From Amoebidium appalachense (taxonomy: Eukaryota; Ichthyosporea), in NCBI GenBank assembly GCA_963693365.1, contig CAVNZM010000018.1:744001-808000 (forward strand): a stretch of DNA of 64,000 nt, read 5' to 3'. The position numbers were made by a program, and so were the translations under genes. The notes under the pieces were generated by a model. It ran no database searches. It was not told the DNA's origin and was given only the letters and a program-made list of their open reading frames with translations. Positions 1 through 12,803 of this stretch are shown here, piece by piece. Numbering within the stretch: the first letter of the stretch is position 1; each line of letters opens with the position of its first letter.

Positions 1-510
1 TCAAGTCAGAGATCACTCCCCCAGGGGGGGGGGGTCCAAAGGGCAAGTAAATTCAGGTGTTGATAAGACCCCACAAAAACATTGGTGGTTTGCTGTGTTG
101 GCTTCACTCTTTGTTCATTGAAATTTCATGCCATACTTGTGTCATTCATCATATCACCTAATATGTTAAAACCTAATAACCAAACTATCCATACGAAATT
201 CACAATACCCTAGGGGAGAGATCACTACATCAAAATTCGCCTGAAAATGTAATTTCAAACCTTCCCCCCCAGCCAACCCTCCACCCCCCCCCCTCCCCCC
301 CCACCTTCTCTCCCCCCCCCTCCCCCCCCCCCCCCCCAAAAAAAAAAAGCTCCTCCCCTCCCCCTACATAACCTGTTCCATTCGGCAAACTCCCCTCCTT
401 CCTCCCCCCCCCCCCCCCCGCCCCATCCCGCAAAAACCCCAACCCTACTCCTACAATTTCGGCAAATTTCCCTCTTCCCCAACCCCCGTGAGTCCACTTT
501 CATCAAGTGT
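1..510. other. 3' flank of the CENP-S gene; low-complexity C-rich DNA
   Basis: No gene is seen here. The stretch holds C-runs broken by T, including a C-run that passes directly into an A-run near 320-348, a junction type that recurs through the window. It lies immediately downstream of the CENP-S stop codon at 511-513 (minus strand) and probably contains its 3' UTR. I could not place a polyadenylation site. Confidence 0.5.
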
Positions 511-746
511 TTATATCAGGTCCATATCAGGGAGCATTGAGTCCCCCCCGTCAAATGGGGCCATTGAATCCCCCTCGTTCAAAATTGAATTTGCGGCGGT
601 GGGCCTTTGAGGGGGTCTCTTTTTTCTTTTCCGGGTGGTGGGGTCCAACAGTGATTCCAGCTGGGTGCGCAGGCTGGGAGTCTTGCGGGCACAGAGAAGT
701 ACATCCTCGTGGCTGACAACACTGCGCCTAGCGTGTGTGTGTGTGT

Positions 747-827
<81 letters not shown>

Positions 828-2418
828 ACGCGCGCGTGTCATGCGCGCGCGTGTGTGTATGGGGATGGGGGGGGGGGGGGGGGAGGGGGGTTAAAAGAAA
901 GCGGACAACACGAACCACATACATTATTAGGGTTGAATTGAAAACGGTTGGTGGGTTGGTTAGTTGGTAAGGGGGGTGGTGTTTTTTTCTTTATTAGCTT
1001 TTACAGACTGAAAAATGAACACGCACACTTGCATGCAACATGGAGATGATGGTAGTGGTGGTGGTGGTGGTGGTGGATTTTTTTTTTTTTTTTTTTGGGG
1101 GGGGGGGGGGTCAAGGGGGGGGGGGGAGGATAGCCCGGGCTAAGGGGGTAAACATGATGGGTGTGTGAGCGTGTGCGTGAGTGAGTGAAAACCTGTGTGT
1201 GTGTGTGTGTGCAGGCGTGCGTACACGAATGTGTGCATGTGGTGGCACATCGCATGTGTGTATGTGTTTATGTGCGTGCATGTGTGTGCGTGTGTGAGTG
1301 GGCGGCCCGGCGGGTGGGCGGGGGCGCCGTGGCGGGGGGGGGGGGGGGGGGGGGGGGGAAGGGGGGGGGAGGAGGGGGGAGGGGGAGGGGGTGGGGTCCC
1401 TGTTTTATGCAAGTTGAGCCAAGAAAGGGAAGGTATGGCAAAAGCGGGAGGGTAAGAAGGTAGGGCACAAATAGCACACAAATGAATTGGCGTGTTACAA
1501 AGAGAGACACCAGCAGGATTGTGAGAAGTTAACAGTCGAGATGAAAAAACTAGCCAAGCATGAATGGCCACACGAGTGATAAGAACCGGAGGGTTTGTGT
1601 GTGTCTCTTTCATCACACGTGCATGTTTGCATGTATTTGTGGGGTCGTGTGCCCAGGAACATGGGTGGGTGTGTGTCCTTGGCTTAGCCATGAATGTGAT
1701 TGTAAATGTCTTACATATGCCGTTGTGTATATGTCCGGTCACATATCGATATGCGTTTGAGAGGGAAGAGGCGTGGGGGATGTGTGTCTGGCGGCCCAGG
1801 GGGGGAGGGGCGGAAGGTTGAGGGAGGGGGGAGGGAGAGGAGGGGGACGAGAAGGGGATGTGCAGGAGGGAGGGAGTAGAATGCTTCACCAAAGTACACA
1901 CTCACGGCGGAAAACATAATCCAGATTTTGCATGGAGCGCACAAAGAGTTTGCATCATGTGTTGTGTGTGGTTTTGGTGGTGGTGGTGGTGGTGGTGGTG
2001 GTGGGTCGGGGGGGGCTGGGGGGGGCGGGACGGGAGGCCGAGGGATGGGTTACATAGTACGAAGGGTGTGTGTGGCGTGTGTGTGTGTGTGTGTGGAAAG
2101 GGTGGGGTGGGGTGGGTGTGTGGGTGTGTGTGGGTGTGTGTGTGGGGGGGGGGGGGGGGGGGGGAGGGGGGGGGGGGGGGGGGGGGAGGGAGGGTGATAC
2201 TTTGCATGTGCCGAGAAAGCCTCAAGGTCCGCAGCCAAGGATGAGACCTGGTGGGCCACCAGTTCGGTCAGAGACGCAACGAATGGCCGGCTGAAGGTAA
2301 CCCCAAGCTGGCCACCCTGTGTGTGTGTGTGTGTTGGGGGGGGGGGGGGGGGGAGGGGGGGGGAGGGGGGGAGGGGGGGAGGGGGGGGGGGAGGGGGGGA
2401 GGCGGGGGGTTTGTGCGT

Positions 2419-2449
<31 letters not shown>

Positions 2450-3567
2450 GGGGCTTGTTGTGTGAGTGAGTGAGTGGGTGTGTGTGGATTGTGTGTGCGC
2501 GTGTGTGCGGGTGTGGCACGTACGCAAGCGCGAATGAGTCGGCACGCAGGTGGGGGAGGGGAGTTGGGGGGGGGGGGGGGGGGGGGGTAAACAGGGGTAT
2601 GATGGAAACGAAATATGACCGTTGAATAGAACAAGAGCGGCACGGAGCGGCACGGAGCGGCACGGTTGGGGGGGATGGGCAGAAGAGAGTGGGGAACATG
2701 GTCAGCTGGAAGGGACAGAGAGAACGACTGTTTGGTGAGATCAAAACGTCAGTCCTGTACACTCCCTAATAGGAGAACAAGAAGAATAAGTGGTAGCTGT
2801 TCCACACACAACTAGGTGCAGTTACTGATGCTGGTACAATGGATGCAAGGAACAGAGAGATAGGGGAAGGAGAAGTGTTGTGAGGGAGAGAGGTGAAAGA
2901 ATAGCCCATTTCTATAAACGCGTGGGCAGTAACTGCCGTTGGCAAACTAAGTTATGGCAGAGAATGTATAAACGAACTCCTTTTATCCCACCGGGTGAGC
3001 AGGCAGACGAGAGGTGGGTAAAGAGGAGCGTGCGGGGAGGGGGGGGGGGGGGGGGGGGAGGAAGGGTGGGAGGAAGGGGGGGGGGGGGGGGGGGAGGAAG
3101 GGGGGGAGGGGGGGGGGGGGAGAAAGGGGGGGAGAAAGGGGGGGGAGGGGGGCATTTGTCCTAAAAACCGTCAGATCATAGTTTCAAGAAGAAAACAGCA
3201 CTTTACTAAGTTGAGGGGTGGAAGGGAGGAGTGGGGGAGGGGGAGCTAAATGTGAACACGAGGGGGAGTAAGGGGGGACGGGGGGGGGGGGCGGGCGGGG
3301 GGAGGGGGGAGGGGCTAGGGGGGGGGGGGGGGGGGGAGGGGAGGGGGCGAACAGCGGGATAGGGGGAGGGGGAAAGGAAGGAGGGGGGGCTGGGGAGGAG
3401 GGGGTTGGTGTGTGTGTGTGTGTGTTGGGGGGGGGAAGGGGGGGGGGTTCAACCTCTTTGTCGCAGATAGTGCCTACTGCATAGTGCAGGGCAGTCTTCA
3501 GCTGCTGCCGGAGCTCCTCATCCTCTCCCTCCTCCAAACCCTCCACTTCCTCCTCACCCCCAGACAT
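511..3567 (-). CDS. CENPS: CENP-S / MHF1 histone-fold protein (three exons)
   Basis: CENP-S (MHF1) is a small histone-fold protein that pairs with CENP-X, at kinetochores in the CCAN and with FANCM at stalled forks. Exons on the minus strand are 3567-3454, 2307-2201 and 727-511. Joins are GT-AG and in phase (0, then 2/1), giving 145 residues against about 138 in human. After an acidic leader, exon 1 carries QQLKTALHYAVGTICDKE, matching the first helix of the family (RLKAAVHYTVG in human). Exon 2 carries FSRPFVASLTELVAHQV and a following ADLEAFSAHAK, the central helix and second loop (FSKQTIAAISELTFRQ). Exon 3 carries VVSHEDVLLCARK, matching TINTEDVKLLARR, then a basic RKRKKRP patch and an acidic tail. 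The start is the first ATG before the acidic leader. Both introns are filled with (TG)n/G-run DNA. Residues 20-100 form the histone fold. Identity is inferred from remembered family motifs; I am fairly sure. Confidence 0.9.
737..836. repeat. (TG)n microsatellite beside the CENP-S exon 3 acceptor
   Basis: About 100 bp of TG dinucleotides, ending in a CGCG-rich stretch and then a G-run near 866-890. It abuts the acceptor of CENP-S exon 3 (ctag at 731-728 on the minus strand), so the sense intron ends in (CA)n. Confidence 0.9.
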
Positions 3568-6032
3568 TTCTCGGTATGTGTGTGAGTGAGCGTGTCTCTT
3601 GGTGTGTCTTGGTGTGTGTCCTTTTTGTGGGTAGAGGCGGCGGGGAGGGGAGGGTGGGGGGAGAGGGAAAGGGAAGGAGGGGAGGGGGGGGGGGGGAGGA
3701 GGGGAACTGGAGGGGGGGGGGGGGGGGGCGGGCGGGAGGGGGGGGGGGGGGAGGGGGGGGGAGGGGGGGGGGAAGGGGGGAGGGGGGGGGGGGGAAGAGG
3801 GGTACGCGGACGGGTGTCTTTGTGGGGCAGCTATTCGTGAATATGTAAGAAGGTATCCCTGTTTGCGTGTGTCAGCTGAGTGCTGGGGGTCTTTCACCCT
3901 GGTCCAGTGCTGGAGGTGTTTTCAAACCCCTTTTGCCCTTGCCTCTCTCCCAGTGTCTGCTACATTGGCCGGAAATGTAAATGTAAATACTTAAAATTTC
4001 TTGTTGAATTCTGTTGGTCGTCACGTTGAAAGTCTATATTATTTTCACACAGTGTTCAGATATCTTAGTGCAATAGTACTGAATGTACCAGCTATCTACT
4101 GGATAACTCGTGAAGGTTTTTTTTTTTTTTGTTTGTTTGTTTTTTTTACTACCCGGTGTACATACATTGTAGGTGTGTTTTTCACGAATGAAGTTTGAAG
4201 TGTCCCGCCAAGCTCATAATAATCCCACTAACCAATTAAAGATACGCTCTTCTAACCAAATAGGGGCTGCTCTAAACGTCGACTGGGATTGGCGGAAAAT
4301 GCCAAAGTTCGGCGATACTTGTGCTCGGAATCCCTGGAATCTTGAGGGAGATGACTGCTACAATGTGCCCCAATGAAACACTATACCTGTTTTCATTTAT
4401 TTTTTCATTGCAGTCTGTAGAGAAAAAAACCACTGAAATTGCTTCTCAAAGAACATTTTTGTTTTCTTGGTAATTTACATCTGCCGTTCAGGCAGCCCTC
4501 CTGATCGTCGGAGATTTGCCGTGCTCTCCCGGTTAAAAGCCACCAATCAGAGTTCAATCAGCACGTCCCCCTAGTCTATTTGTATGATGAGTCAACCATA
4601 GCATTTCGGAAGTTCATACATATACACAATCGAGGAAGGTGTACTGCACTGTAATGAGTAAACCGACAGCACTGCGTATTTGTAGCAAAGCGATGAGCTT
4701 CGTAACATATTGATGGTGCATAAACATGTGTGGGGTTTTTGGGTTTTATCCGTGCAATAAATAGTGGTGCGGTCCTCAGATCGAAGTGCCGCAGTTGATG
4801 ACGTCATTCAGCAAGCCCTCGCATTCCAGAAGCCGAATGGAATCTACTGTTGAACGGCAATCATGTAGAACGTCACCATCTTTGTTCTTTCCACCGACAG
4901 AATGCACCCGAAGCATAATAGGCTAATGACACATACGAAAAATGTAGGTAAGCGCGATAAACCAGCATGTGCTCTTATCAGGGTAGGAGTGGTTTTGCCA
5001 TATTGACTTTTCAATGTAGGGGTGACACTTGGCGTTGCACGCACTATAATTAGTGCTTATTGGTGTAGTTCAATTTTAAACATGTAATGTAAATTTTCCG
5101 GGAATTTCGAAGGCTGAGTCATTGAGATCCAAATCTAGATTGATAAAGATTGATACTATACAATGTGCTGGTACGTGTTCATTTTCTTCATGGTTTAACA
5201 CCTTTACATTATTAAATCTTATTATATGCATGTCTAAAACATTATAGAAAAAAAATGCGGGCCTCGGAGGAGAGGAATTGCCATGTCCTGCGGCCTGGGT
5301 GCCAATTTTTTTTTCTGTATATCTCGTTAACCCCATGTTGCTGGATATATATAAGTCTACGTACGAGTACTGACGGCGGAGTCGAGAGAGTGCACGTGTC
5401 CCCGCCACATGAGACCATGCACTATTCGACTAGAAGAATATTTAGGGCGTGTAATATGCACAAATTCTAAATAATAAATTTCTTATTATTATTATTGGCT
5501 ATGTAGAGAGTGTCTAGTGCGGTCAGGTCCACTATAGCCAGGCCTCACTCTGGCTGGGCCAGTGGCATGAAGCGCAATAACATTCCTCGCATACCTCTGA
5601 AGTCTAGGGGGTGCGGAACAGTGCCACGGTCTACCCGCGGCAGTTGCTTTCCTGCAGAATGAAGATGTACATGTGTGAATTGAGGAGCTATTTTTTTAGT
5701 TGGAAGGCTTTGTTTAGCTACAGTCATAGTGCTATGGTTTTTGTGCCCTAAGGTCACTCTTCCAAGGGGGTATTTTTAAATGAAAGAAAGCAACGCTGTG
5801 TTTCGTATTTCTGTGTCTGCAGCGGATTGGGAAAAGGCTGGAAAGAACCTTCGCTGAGTTGGCATTCAAGATCCCCAAAACACCACCTTCAAACTGTTAT
5901 TATGTTGCAACAATATTTGACACACGAAAAGTAGTTTTAGTCTCCCTCATGCTCTGTCTAATCCTCACAACATAGCCACAGTGTAAGCCACGAAACTGTT
6001 TTTTCCTGGTTTATCTCTGCTATGCCGGCAAT
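3568..6032. other. Divergent intergenic region between CENP-S and the secreted C-x-C gene
   Basis: The first 280 bases still hold GT- and G-rich DNA. From about 3900 the sequence is non-repetitive and AT-richer, with scattered CCAAT and ATTGG motifs (for example near 4232, 4289 and 4543). Both flanking genes are transcribed away from it, so it should hold two promoters. No convincing coding exon, TATA box or RNA gene was found. Confidence 0.4.
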
Positions 6033-8216
6033 ATGAAGGTGTGTCCCTTTCTGTTGCTGGCCGCTGGCACGTTAGGGCGCCCAGTGGCACAGCAAGCCAC
6101 CGCCACCACCACCACTCAACCACAAAAAACTAGCGAAAACGGCACCGTAGTGGACGGACCAAGGCCACAAACTGAAGGATTAGTGGGTATATCCGCGGCG
6201 AACAACAGGGGTGGGTGTGTACGTGCGCAGAGGCTTGTAGAGCTACCTGCGGACATACAGATAGACCCGTTGGACCTCGGATACTGCCAGCCACACACAG
6301 ATAAGAACAAGGAGTGTGTGGCAAGAGTAAAGACCGTTACGATAAGGTGTGTTTTTGGGAACTACTGTAGTCGTTTATCTTTTTCTCGTCTCTTTTTTCC
6401 CCTTTTTATTTCTTCGTGTGTGCATTTGCGCGCGCTTGTGTGTGTTTCTTTTTCCTTCTGTTTGACCAAAATGAACCACGGTGTGATTTGCGGTTTTCAA
6501 GTTCTCTACACGTGTTTATTGCACGTGGTAACGCATGCACGGTACGCTGACTGCCCATGTGTAAGAGATACTTCTGAAGTGGCAAGCGCTGCCATTTAAC
6601 CTGAGCTTTTCACGACACCCTAGCTGCAGTTCTTTATTTAACATACAGTTTCGCACCGGTGACAGCAATAGCGCAATTTTGCGCTTGTTCATTGGTTGCT
6701 TTCTAGTTCTTCCAGGTGTATAATCATTCCAGAACCCATGCTCATGCTCTTGTTTTGTCTTGCCAACAGTTACAACAAGGTAGTGCAGTGCGGCTGTGGG
6801 GGTGCAAACAGCAGCAGCATATCCACGGCCAAGGGCATTGCAGACACTTTCTCCAGTAGTGAGCAACTATGCCGCGCGGAAAACGACTTTATAACTGTGT
6901 CAAATGACGCACGAGGTAACGACATAACAATCAACCCGGGGAGATGTGCCGGTTGGTGCAGTAATGCGGTCGATAATGCACTGCTTGCATTGAATGTTTT
7001 GTGGACGGCGGATAAGAGTGCAGAGGCCTGGGTGGATGGGCAGCCACTGGCAGGCTTGCAACGAGGAGGCTGGAGATATCCAAGGTGTGTGTGGCTGGTG
7101 GGATGAGAGGCTGTAACCATGGTGTGTGATGGGCATTTTAAAAACATGAACGTGTCGTGCTTGCTTCTGCTGCAGAGTCGTGATGGTCAATGTTGATTGG
7201 GCCCTTAGCAGCATAGTAGCAACCCGCACTCGGCGGTATGATTGCAAAAAAAAAAAAAAAAAAAAAAAAAAGGTCGATCAATGGCTGACACCACTTTTTT
7301 TTGTTTGATTCCTACTCGCAGGTCAGCATTTCCCTTATATAGTCCTGTTTTATATGATGTTGTTTTTGACATCGAAAGAACACTGATATATTTTCGGGGT
7401 GCAGTCAGCAGGATTTTGTATCTGGCCGGGCAGGCACACACGTGGTTGCTATCAAGGCTACGGCCGGGGCAGCACGTGCCCCAGCAGGGGTACTGGCCGC
7501 ACTGACGGTCATGAACAGCGATATGACCGTGCCTACGGGAGGTGTGTTTTTTTTTTGTGTGTGCGCGCCACGGGGTGTGCTGTGTGATGGTGAGCGAACC
7601 AGCATGCGAGAAGTCATTGTTGGGCGTGTGATCATGAGATCCTGTGTGTAGTGCTTTTGGAGTTTCAGCGCGTGTTGGCTTATTTCAGTGTTGTGTGAAC
7701 CATTGGTGGAAGATACATTATTCTTATCACGGCCGGCATTTGAATCTCGACACAGCGTCGTGTTGTAGCCGGGTTTAGAGAAAAAGGTGTCTGCATATAC
7801 GTTCCAGGGTCTAGTTATGTGTTATGTAGCCAACCGGTTTGTAGCCAATTTGTTAACACCTTAATATTATCTGGCACACAGTCCCTTCTGACACAAGTTT
7901 GGGTGCAGTGGCAAGCTGGCGGGCCACGACCACACAGCCCTCAGGTGATTGGCTGAGGGCGGACTTTGCAGACGACACGTGGCAGGCACCTGACATGTGC
8001 CCTGACAGCGTTACCACGGCAACGTGGAATGGTATGCAACTTAATTAGTACAGAACGGGGAAGGAACATGGAAAAATACTTTTTCTTCATTTTTATTGGC
8101 TTTTCAATGATTTGGTTCTTCAACTTTTATTTTGGTGGTGGTGGTGGTGGTGGTGGTGGTGGTGGTGGTGATTGGCCGACCAGGATTTTCTTTTTTTTTT
8201 TTTCTTTTTTTCTTTT

Positions 8217-8279
<63 letters not shown>

Positions 8280-11200
8280 AAGGTGGAGATGAGAAGAATG
8301 CAAAGGTTTCTTCACATGGTCATGGCATGGCTGCATACACTGGTGACCACACAGACTATGTCTCTCGTATGAACTTTAAGCAAAACTATCCACCATAGTT
8401 TGCATGTCATTCCAAAAAAAAAATAAGAGAGAAGAAGAAAAGGGGAAAAAAAGAATAATAGACAGAACTAAAACCCTTTCTCCTCACAAATGCAGCCACT
8501 ACGCTTCAGCCTCTCCAATCCAAGGGTGCCCGGTGGGTGTGGGCGGCAGGCAGCCGCTGTGAGGCAAGTACTGCTCGCGAGGTTCTGTACCTGAGGTACA
8601 AGTTCACGGTTGGCCCTGGGGATGCCCCGGCCACGTGTGCACCGACAGACACAGTAAAGGCCACAGCAAAGGTGTTGGTGGTGGACTCGTGCAGGCCCCT
8701 GTGCAAGAATGTGACCACGTGCACGGCAGACCAGGTGTGTGTGTGCGTGTGCGTGTGCGTGTGAGTGTGCGTGTGTGTGTGTGTGCGCTTGTGTGCGTGC
8801 ATGTGCATGTGCCTGTGCGCCCGAGCGCTCAACGCCGCCAACTCGTTCTTTTTCAGCCGCGCTCCCTGGTGATATGAACCCCATTCTGGTTTGTGGCCTC
8901 CTTCTGTTGCACATTTTTCTGAATGTGTTTCGCCGACAATCTACTGTTTTTGTAAAGGTATTTAACAACGATTCTCTGCCACATCTCTAACACTCACTTC
9001 CCCAGTTCTTCAACCGCAACACGTGCGAATGTGAATGCCGCATCGAGCCCACATGTGCCGAGGGTGCGGACCTGAACACAGACACGTGCAGCTGCGTGTG
9101 CCTGCGCGACCCCAAGGAATGTCCCGCTGGCCTTGCGCTCAACAACGCCACGTGCGCATGCGAGCCTGTCTGTAGCGCCACGGTCCAATCAGAATGCATG
9201 AAGCAGCAATGTTCCCCCGACACAAACGTTAACAGCACCACATGGTGTGTGTGGCGTGATAACAGGTGCCGCTGCCCAGATAACGACTGTATGCTGAGGG
9301 AGGCGCAGTCGGCAGCAACTTGCCCCACAAAGAGCTATACGCTGGAAGAGGAGACGAAGAAATGTGTGTGGTCGCCGTTTTTGAATCGGTGCGACATGGG
9401 ATGCACGCTGCAGGCCTCCGACTGCCAGGCGGCCAATGGGACGGCGGCATTGCTGACCCCCGACTATGACAACTGCACCTGCGCTTGCCCCCTGCGGCCT
9501 ACCGACTGCCAGGTATTAATAATAATGCATCATATTTCCACCACATGCACATCAGATGCACCTATTTCTTAGCTCACATCACCATTATGCGCACACACAC
9601 GACCGTGTCTTTTTTACTTCATTGTGGCAGTCCTTTCCTCTTACCTCATACATTCGTTGCTATCTCTTTGAATGTGCAGCATTTCCCTGTGCACCAAACC
9701 CAGTCCAAACAAGGTGTATCACCATTTGTACACCATTGTGGTGGTTTTTCTCCTCGCCATTTATTCATAGACATCCACACCATTGTACAGTAGCATTCTT
9801 CATCCCCGGCCCACAGAAAGTACATGACCATTGACCAACCAAGTGTGCTGACCCTTTTTGTGCACATGCAGGCGCCAAAGGTCCTTGACAGCAGAACGTG
9901 CCAGTGTGTGTGCAGTGCCGCAAGCACGTGCCCCCTAGGCACCGTGCTCGTGCGCACAGACACTGGCTGCAGCTGCCAGGCCGCATGTAACGCCACGAGC
10001 CAATCAGAATGCACGGCCATGGACTGCCCATCCAGCAACGCCACCAACACACGTGCGTGCGTGTGGCTCGGGTCATCGTGTGGGTGTGCCGCAAACATCT
10101 GCCAGAACAATCGAGACATGGACTCGTGCATCAGTGGTGGGTGTGTGTGGAACCCTGCTCTCGGGCTGTGCAACACCACGTGCGCTGCAAACGGCACCTG
10201 TATCGACATTGCGCCGGGTAAAGGCCCGCAGGCGTGCAGTCTTGCGTGCCAAGCAGGGCAGGTACTCAATACGACTTCGTGCGAGTGTGTGGCCCTGTGT
10301 GACGCCAGCAAAGCCACATGCCAGCACCCCTTCAGCCTCAACACCACCACGTGCATGTGCCAGTGCAACACCACGGCTGCACAGGCCGATCAATGCACCG
10401 GCCCAGGGCTGGTGTTTGATTCTGCCGTGTGTGCATGCAAGTGCAATCTGACGGATAACGCCTGCCCGGCCGGTATGGCGCTAAACACGGACAGATGCGA
10501 GTGTCAGCCGGCATGCAGTGCCGCTGACGAGGCCACGTGTGTGCAGCTAGATTGCCCCTTGGCCTTCATGGCTAACACCGCGTCCGGAGCAAGGCCCCGC
10601 GGGCAGTGCGTGTGGAGGGAGGGTGCGTGCACGTGCCCCAAGAACACGTGCCAGATGGCGGCCCACAGCAGCAACAATGCCACCTGCGGCACTATGCTTG
10701 CGTCGTGTCGCCGTACAGCCGGCCAGGCGTGTGTGTTTACACCGACCACAAAGACGTGTGACTGCGAGTGCCGGCTGACGGAGAGGGATTGCCCCGGGAC
10801 GTTTATCCCCGACCGTACCAAGTGCCAGTGTGTGTGCCCGTTGGTGTGCCCCACGGCCACGCACGTGCTCAACGCCGAAAGGTGCAAATGTGTTCCCAAG
10901 AGATTCGCTACCACCACTACAAATCCCCCGGAGCAAACGGCAAACCCACCCAGACCACCGGATGTCAAGCCCGACCAAGTCCCTGCACCCCAACCACTAC
11001 CCCCAAACAACGGAAACAACGGGAACAACGCGAATAGCAACAACGGAAACACAAATCCCGGGAATAACGGGAACGTAAATCCTGGGAATAACGCGAACGG
11101 CAACAACGCGAACGTAAATCCCGGTAATAACGGGAACGTAAACCCGGGGAACAATGGGAACAGCAACAACGGAAACGTAAATCCTGGGAACAATGGGAAC

Positions 11201-11800
11201 GTAAATCCTGGGAACAATGGGAACAGCGGAAACTCCGGCAATAGCGGAATTCCAAACAACGGGAACAACATGCACGGGAACCTACACCTCGAAAATAACG
11301 TGTTGCAGGCGGCGATTAGCCGTCTGGTCGTGACCACCACCACCCAACCACCCCTGCCCTTGGCCACCATCGTGCCCTCAAAGAACCCCCCTGCTGCAAA
11401 TTTCAACACAGCACTGGCACCGAATCTTCCCCCCCAGGTTCCACCTCCAGCACCCATGGTGCCGCAGATTCCGACGATTGTTGTTCCGCCAATTGCACCC
11501 CTCCCACCAACCCAGGCCGCGGTTCCCGTCTCTCCCCCAACAACTACAGGCGCCATTGGGTCCCTACCCGGTATAAATCCGATTATGGTACCTCCAGCTA
11601 CCACCATCGCCACTACTGCTACTGAACCAACGACCACTACGACTGCCACCACCACCGCACAGCCAACAACAACGACCACCACCACAACCACAACTACAAC
11701 TATCGAGCCCACCACCACAACCAGCACTACTACTGAACCCCCTGCCAACCAAAGTACCGACTCCACCCCAGTCGGAAACAGTGATGCCGCGGTGAGGTGA
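6033..11800 (+). CDS. Secreted lectin-like / C-x-C repeat protein with Thr-rich tail (seven exons)
   Basis: Probable extracellular or cell-wall glycoprotein of 1196 residues. Exons: 6033-6346, 6770-7084, 7405-7541, 7882-8031, 8496-8734, 9006-9512 and 9872-11800; every join is GT-AG and in phase. Residues 1-20 are a signal peptide (MKVCPFLLLAAGTLG). Residues about 170-340 (exons 2-5) contain LWTADKSAEAWVDGQPL, GDWLRADFADDTW, ARWVWAAGSRC and LYLRYKF, the signature of galactose-binding jelly-roll domains such as those of rhamnosidases. Residues 385-915 are cysteine-rich with about sixteen C-x-C motifs in the pattern CP-x4-L-x4-C-x-C-x-C (for example CPAGMALNTDRCEC), as in the VEGF-C/Balbiani-ring repeat. 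N-glycosylation sequons are frequent. Then come an Asn/Gly repeat (about 930-1017) and a Thr/Pro mucin-like tail (about 1127-1180). I see no transmembrane segment or GPI signal. No PDGF/VEGF knot is present, so this is not a growth factor. The domain calls are inference from motifs. Confidence 0.85.
10999..11260 (+). repeat. Coding minisatellite (Asn-Pro-Gly-Asn-Asn-Gly units)
   Basis: In-frame repeat in the last exon of the secreted gene, built from 9-21-bp units encoding NNGN, NPGNNGNV and NSGNSG. Copies differ at silent positions, so it is partly diverged, but the 21-bp NVNPGNNG unit is still nearly identical between 11110 and 11230. Length polymorphism in the protein is likely. Confidence 0.85.
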
Positions 11801-11998
11801 CGGGCCAATTTTCCGAGGGGGGATTTTTAGGGAAAGCATCAAATGTGTACACTGCGCAGCGGCCCTAATGCACAAAACGCAGGGCATGCAGGATTTGTAA
11901 TCATCTAATTATTTAAGGAATATATTGATGGATTTGTTTGTAGTGCACATTCCATACATAGTTGCTCTATGATGTAATTTAAGAGATATGATACTTCT

Positions 11999-12042
11999 TA
12001 ATCAGACACTGGGATTGGATTTAATCAGACACTGGGATTGGA
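11999..12042. repeat. Tandem 23-bp direct repeat
   Basis: Two perfect copies of AATCAGACACTGGGATTGGA separated by three bases. A recent duplication with no evident function. Confidence 0.9.
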
Positions 12043-12601
12043 GGGGATCAGGCTTTCGAAAATTCCGAATGACAGTCACAATCATTAGTTGAACAATAGG
12101 AAACACACCAAGAGCTAGACTTGTATATAGACATACACAGAGGCATACATATGTTGATGCCAGCATATGAAGGGCAGTCGACAGGGTGAACACACGCTGG
12201 CTGGCCCGGCTATCAACCCAATCAACACCCCAGTGGGGACACATGATTGCAATCCAGAGTAAACAAACAGCTGTTTATTTTATACAGTGTGTGTAAGTGC
12301 ATAGTGTGTGTGCCGGTGAACTCAAGACAAGTAGGCGGGAATGGGCAGTCTCGGATGAATGGCATAGGCGCCCCTTCCCTATAGCGCCGCTAATATAGGC
12401 GTCAAAGTCAGAATTTTGATATATCTGCAGCACCAGTGCTGTGGCACAGGGGTGCAGCAATACACACCTGTGCAAGCCCAAAGGTGTTTGTTCCTGTAAC
12501 CACATGGATATGGATCATGTTTGACTACAGAGTACTGCAGCCATTTGACTACTGTAGGCGGGGCCCAGCTGCAATTGATTATAACGTACCAGCGATTATG
12601 T

Positions 12602-12617
12602 CGCATATGGCCAACAA

Positions 12618-12660
<43 letters not shown>

Positions 12661-12663
12661 ACC

Positions 12664-12703
<40 letters not shown>

Positions 12704-12746
12704 ACCCGGGGCCACCACGTCACCACCCGCGACATATGGCCAAAAA

Positions 12747-12803
<57 letters not shown>

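Noticed and set aside
635-970. Open frames of Cys-Val, His-Thr, Gly, Pro, Ser-Leu or Arg-Glu repeats, here and at many other sites
   Set aside because: They are translations of (TG)n, (CA)n, G-runs, C-runs, (CT)n and (GA)n tracts, open in several frames at once, with no splice or family support.
10504-11808. Long minus-strand open frame of 434 codons
   Set aside because: It is the antisense shadow of the secreted gene's last exon, a consequence of its GC-rich codon use and Asn/Thr repeats.
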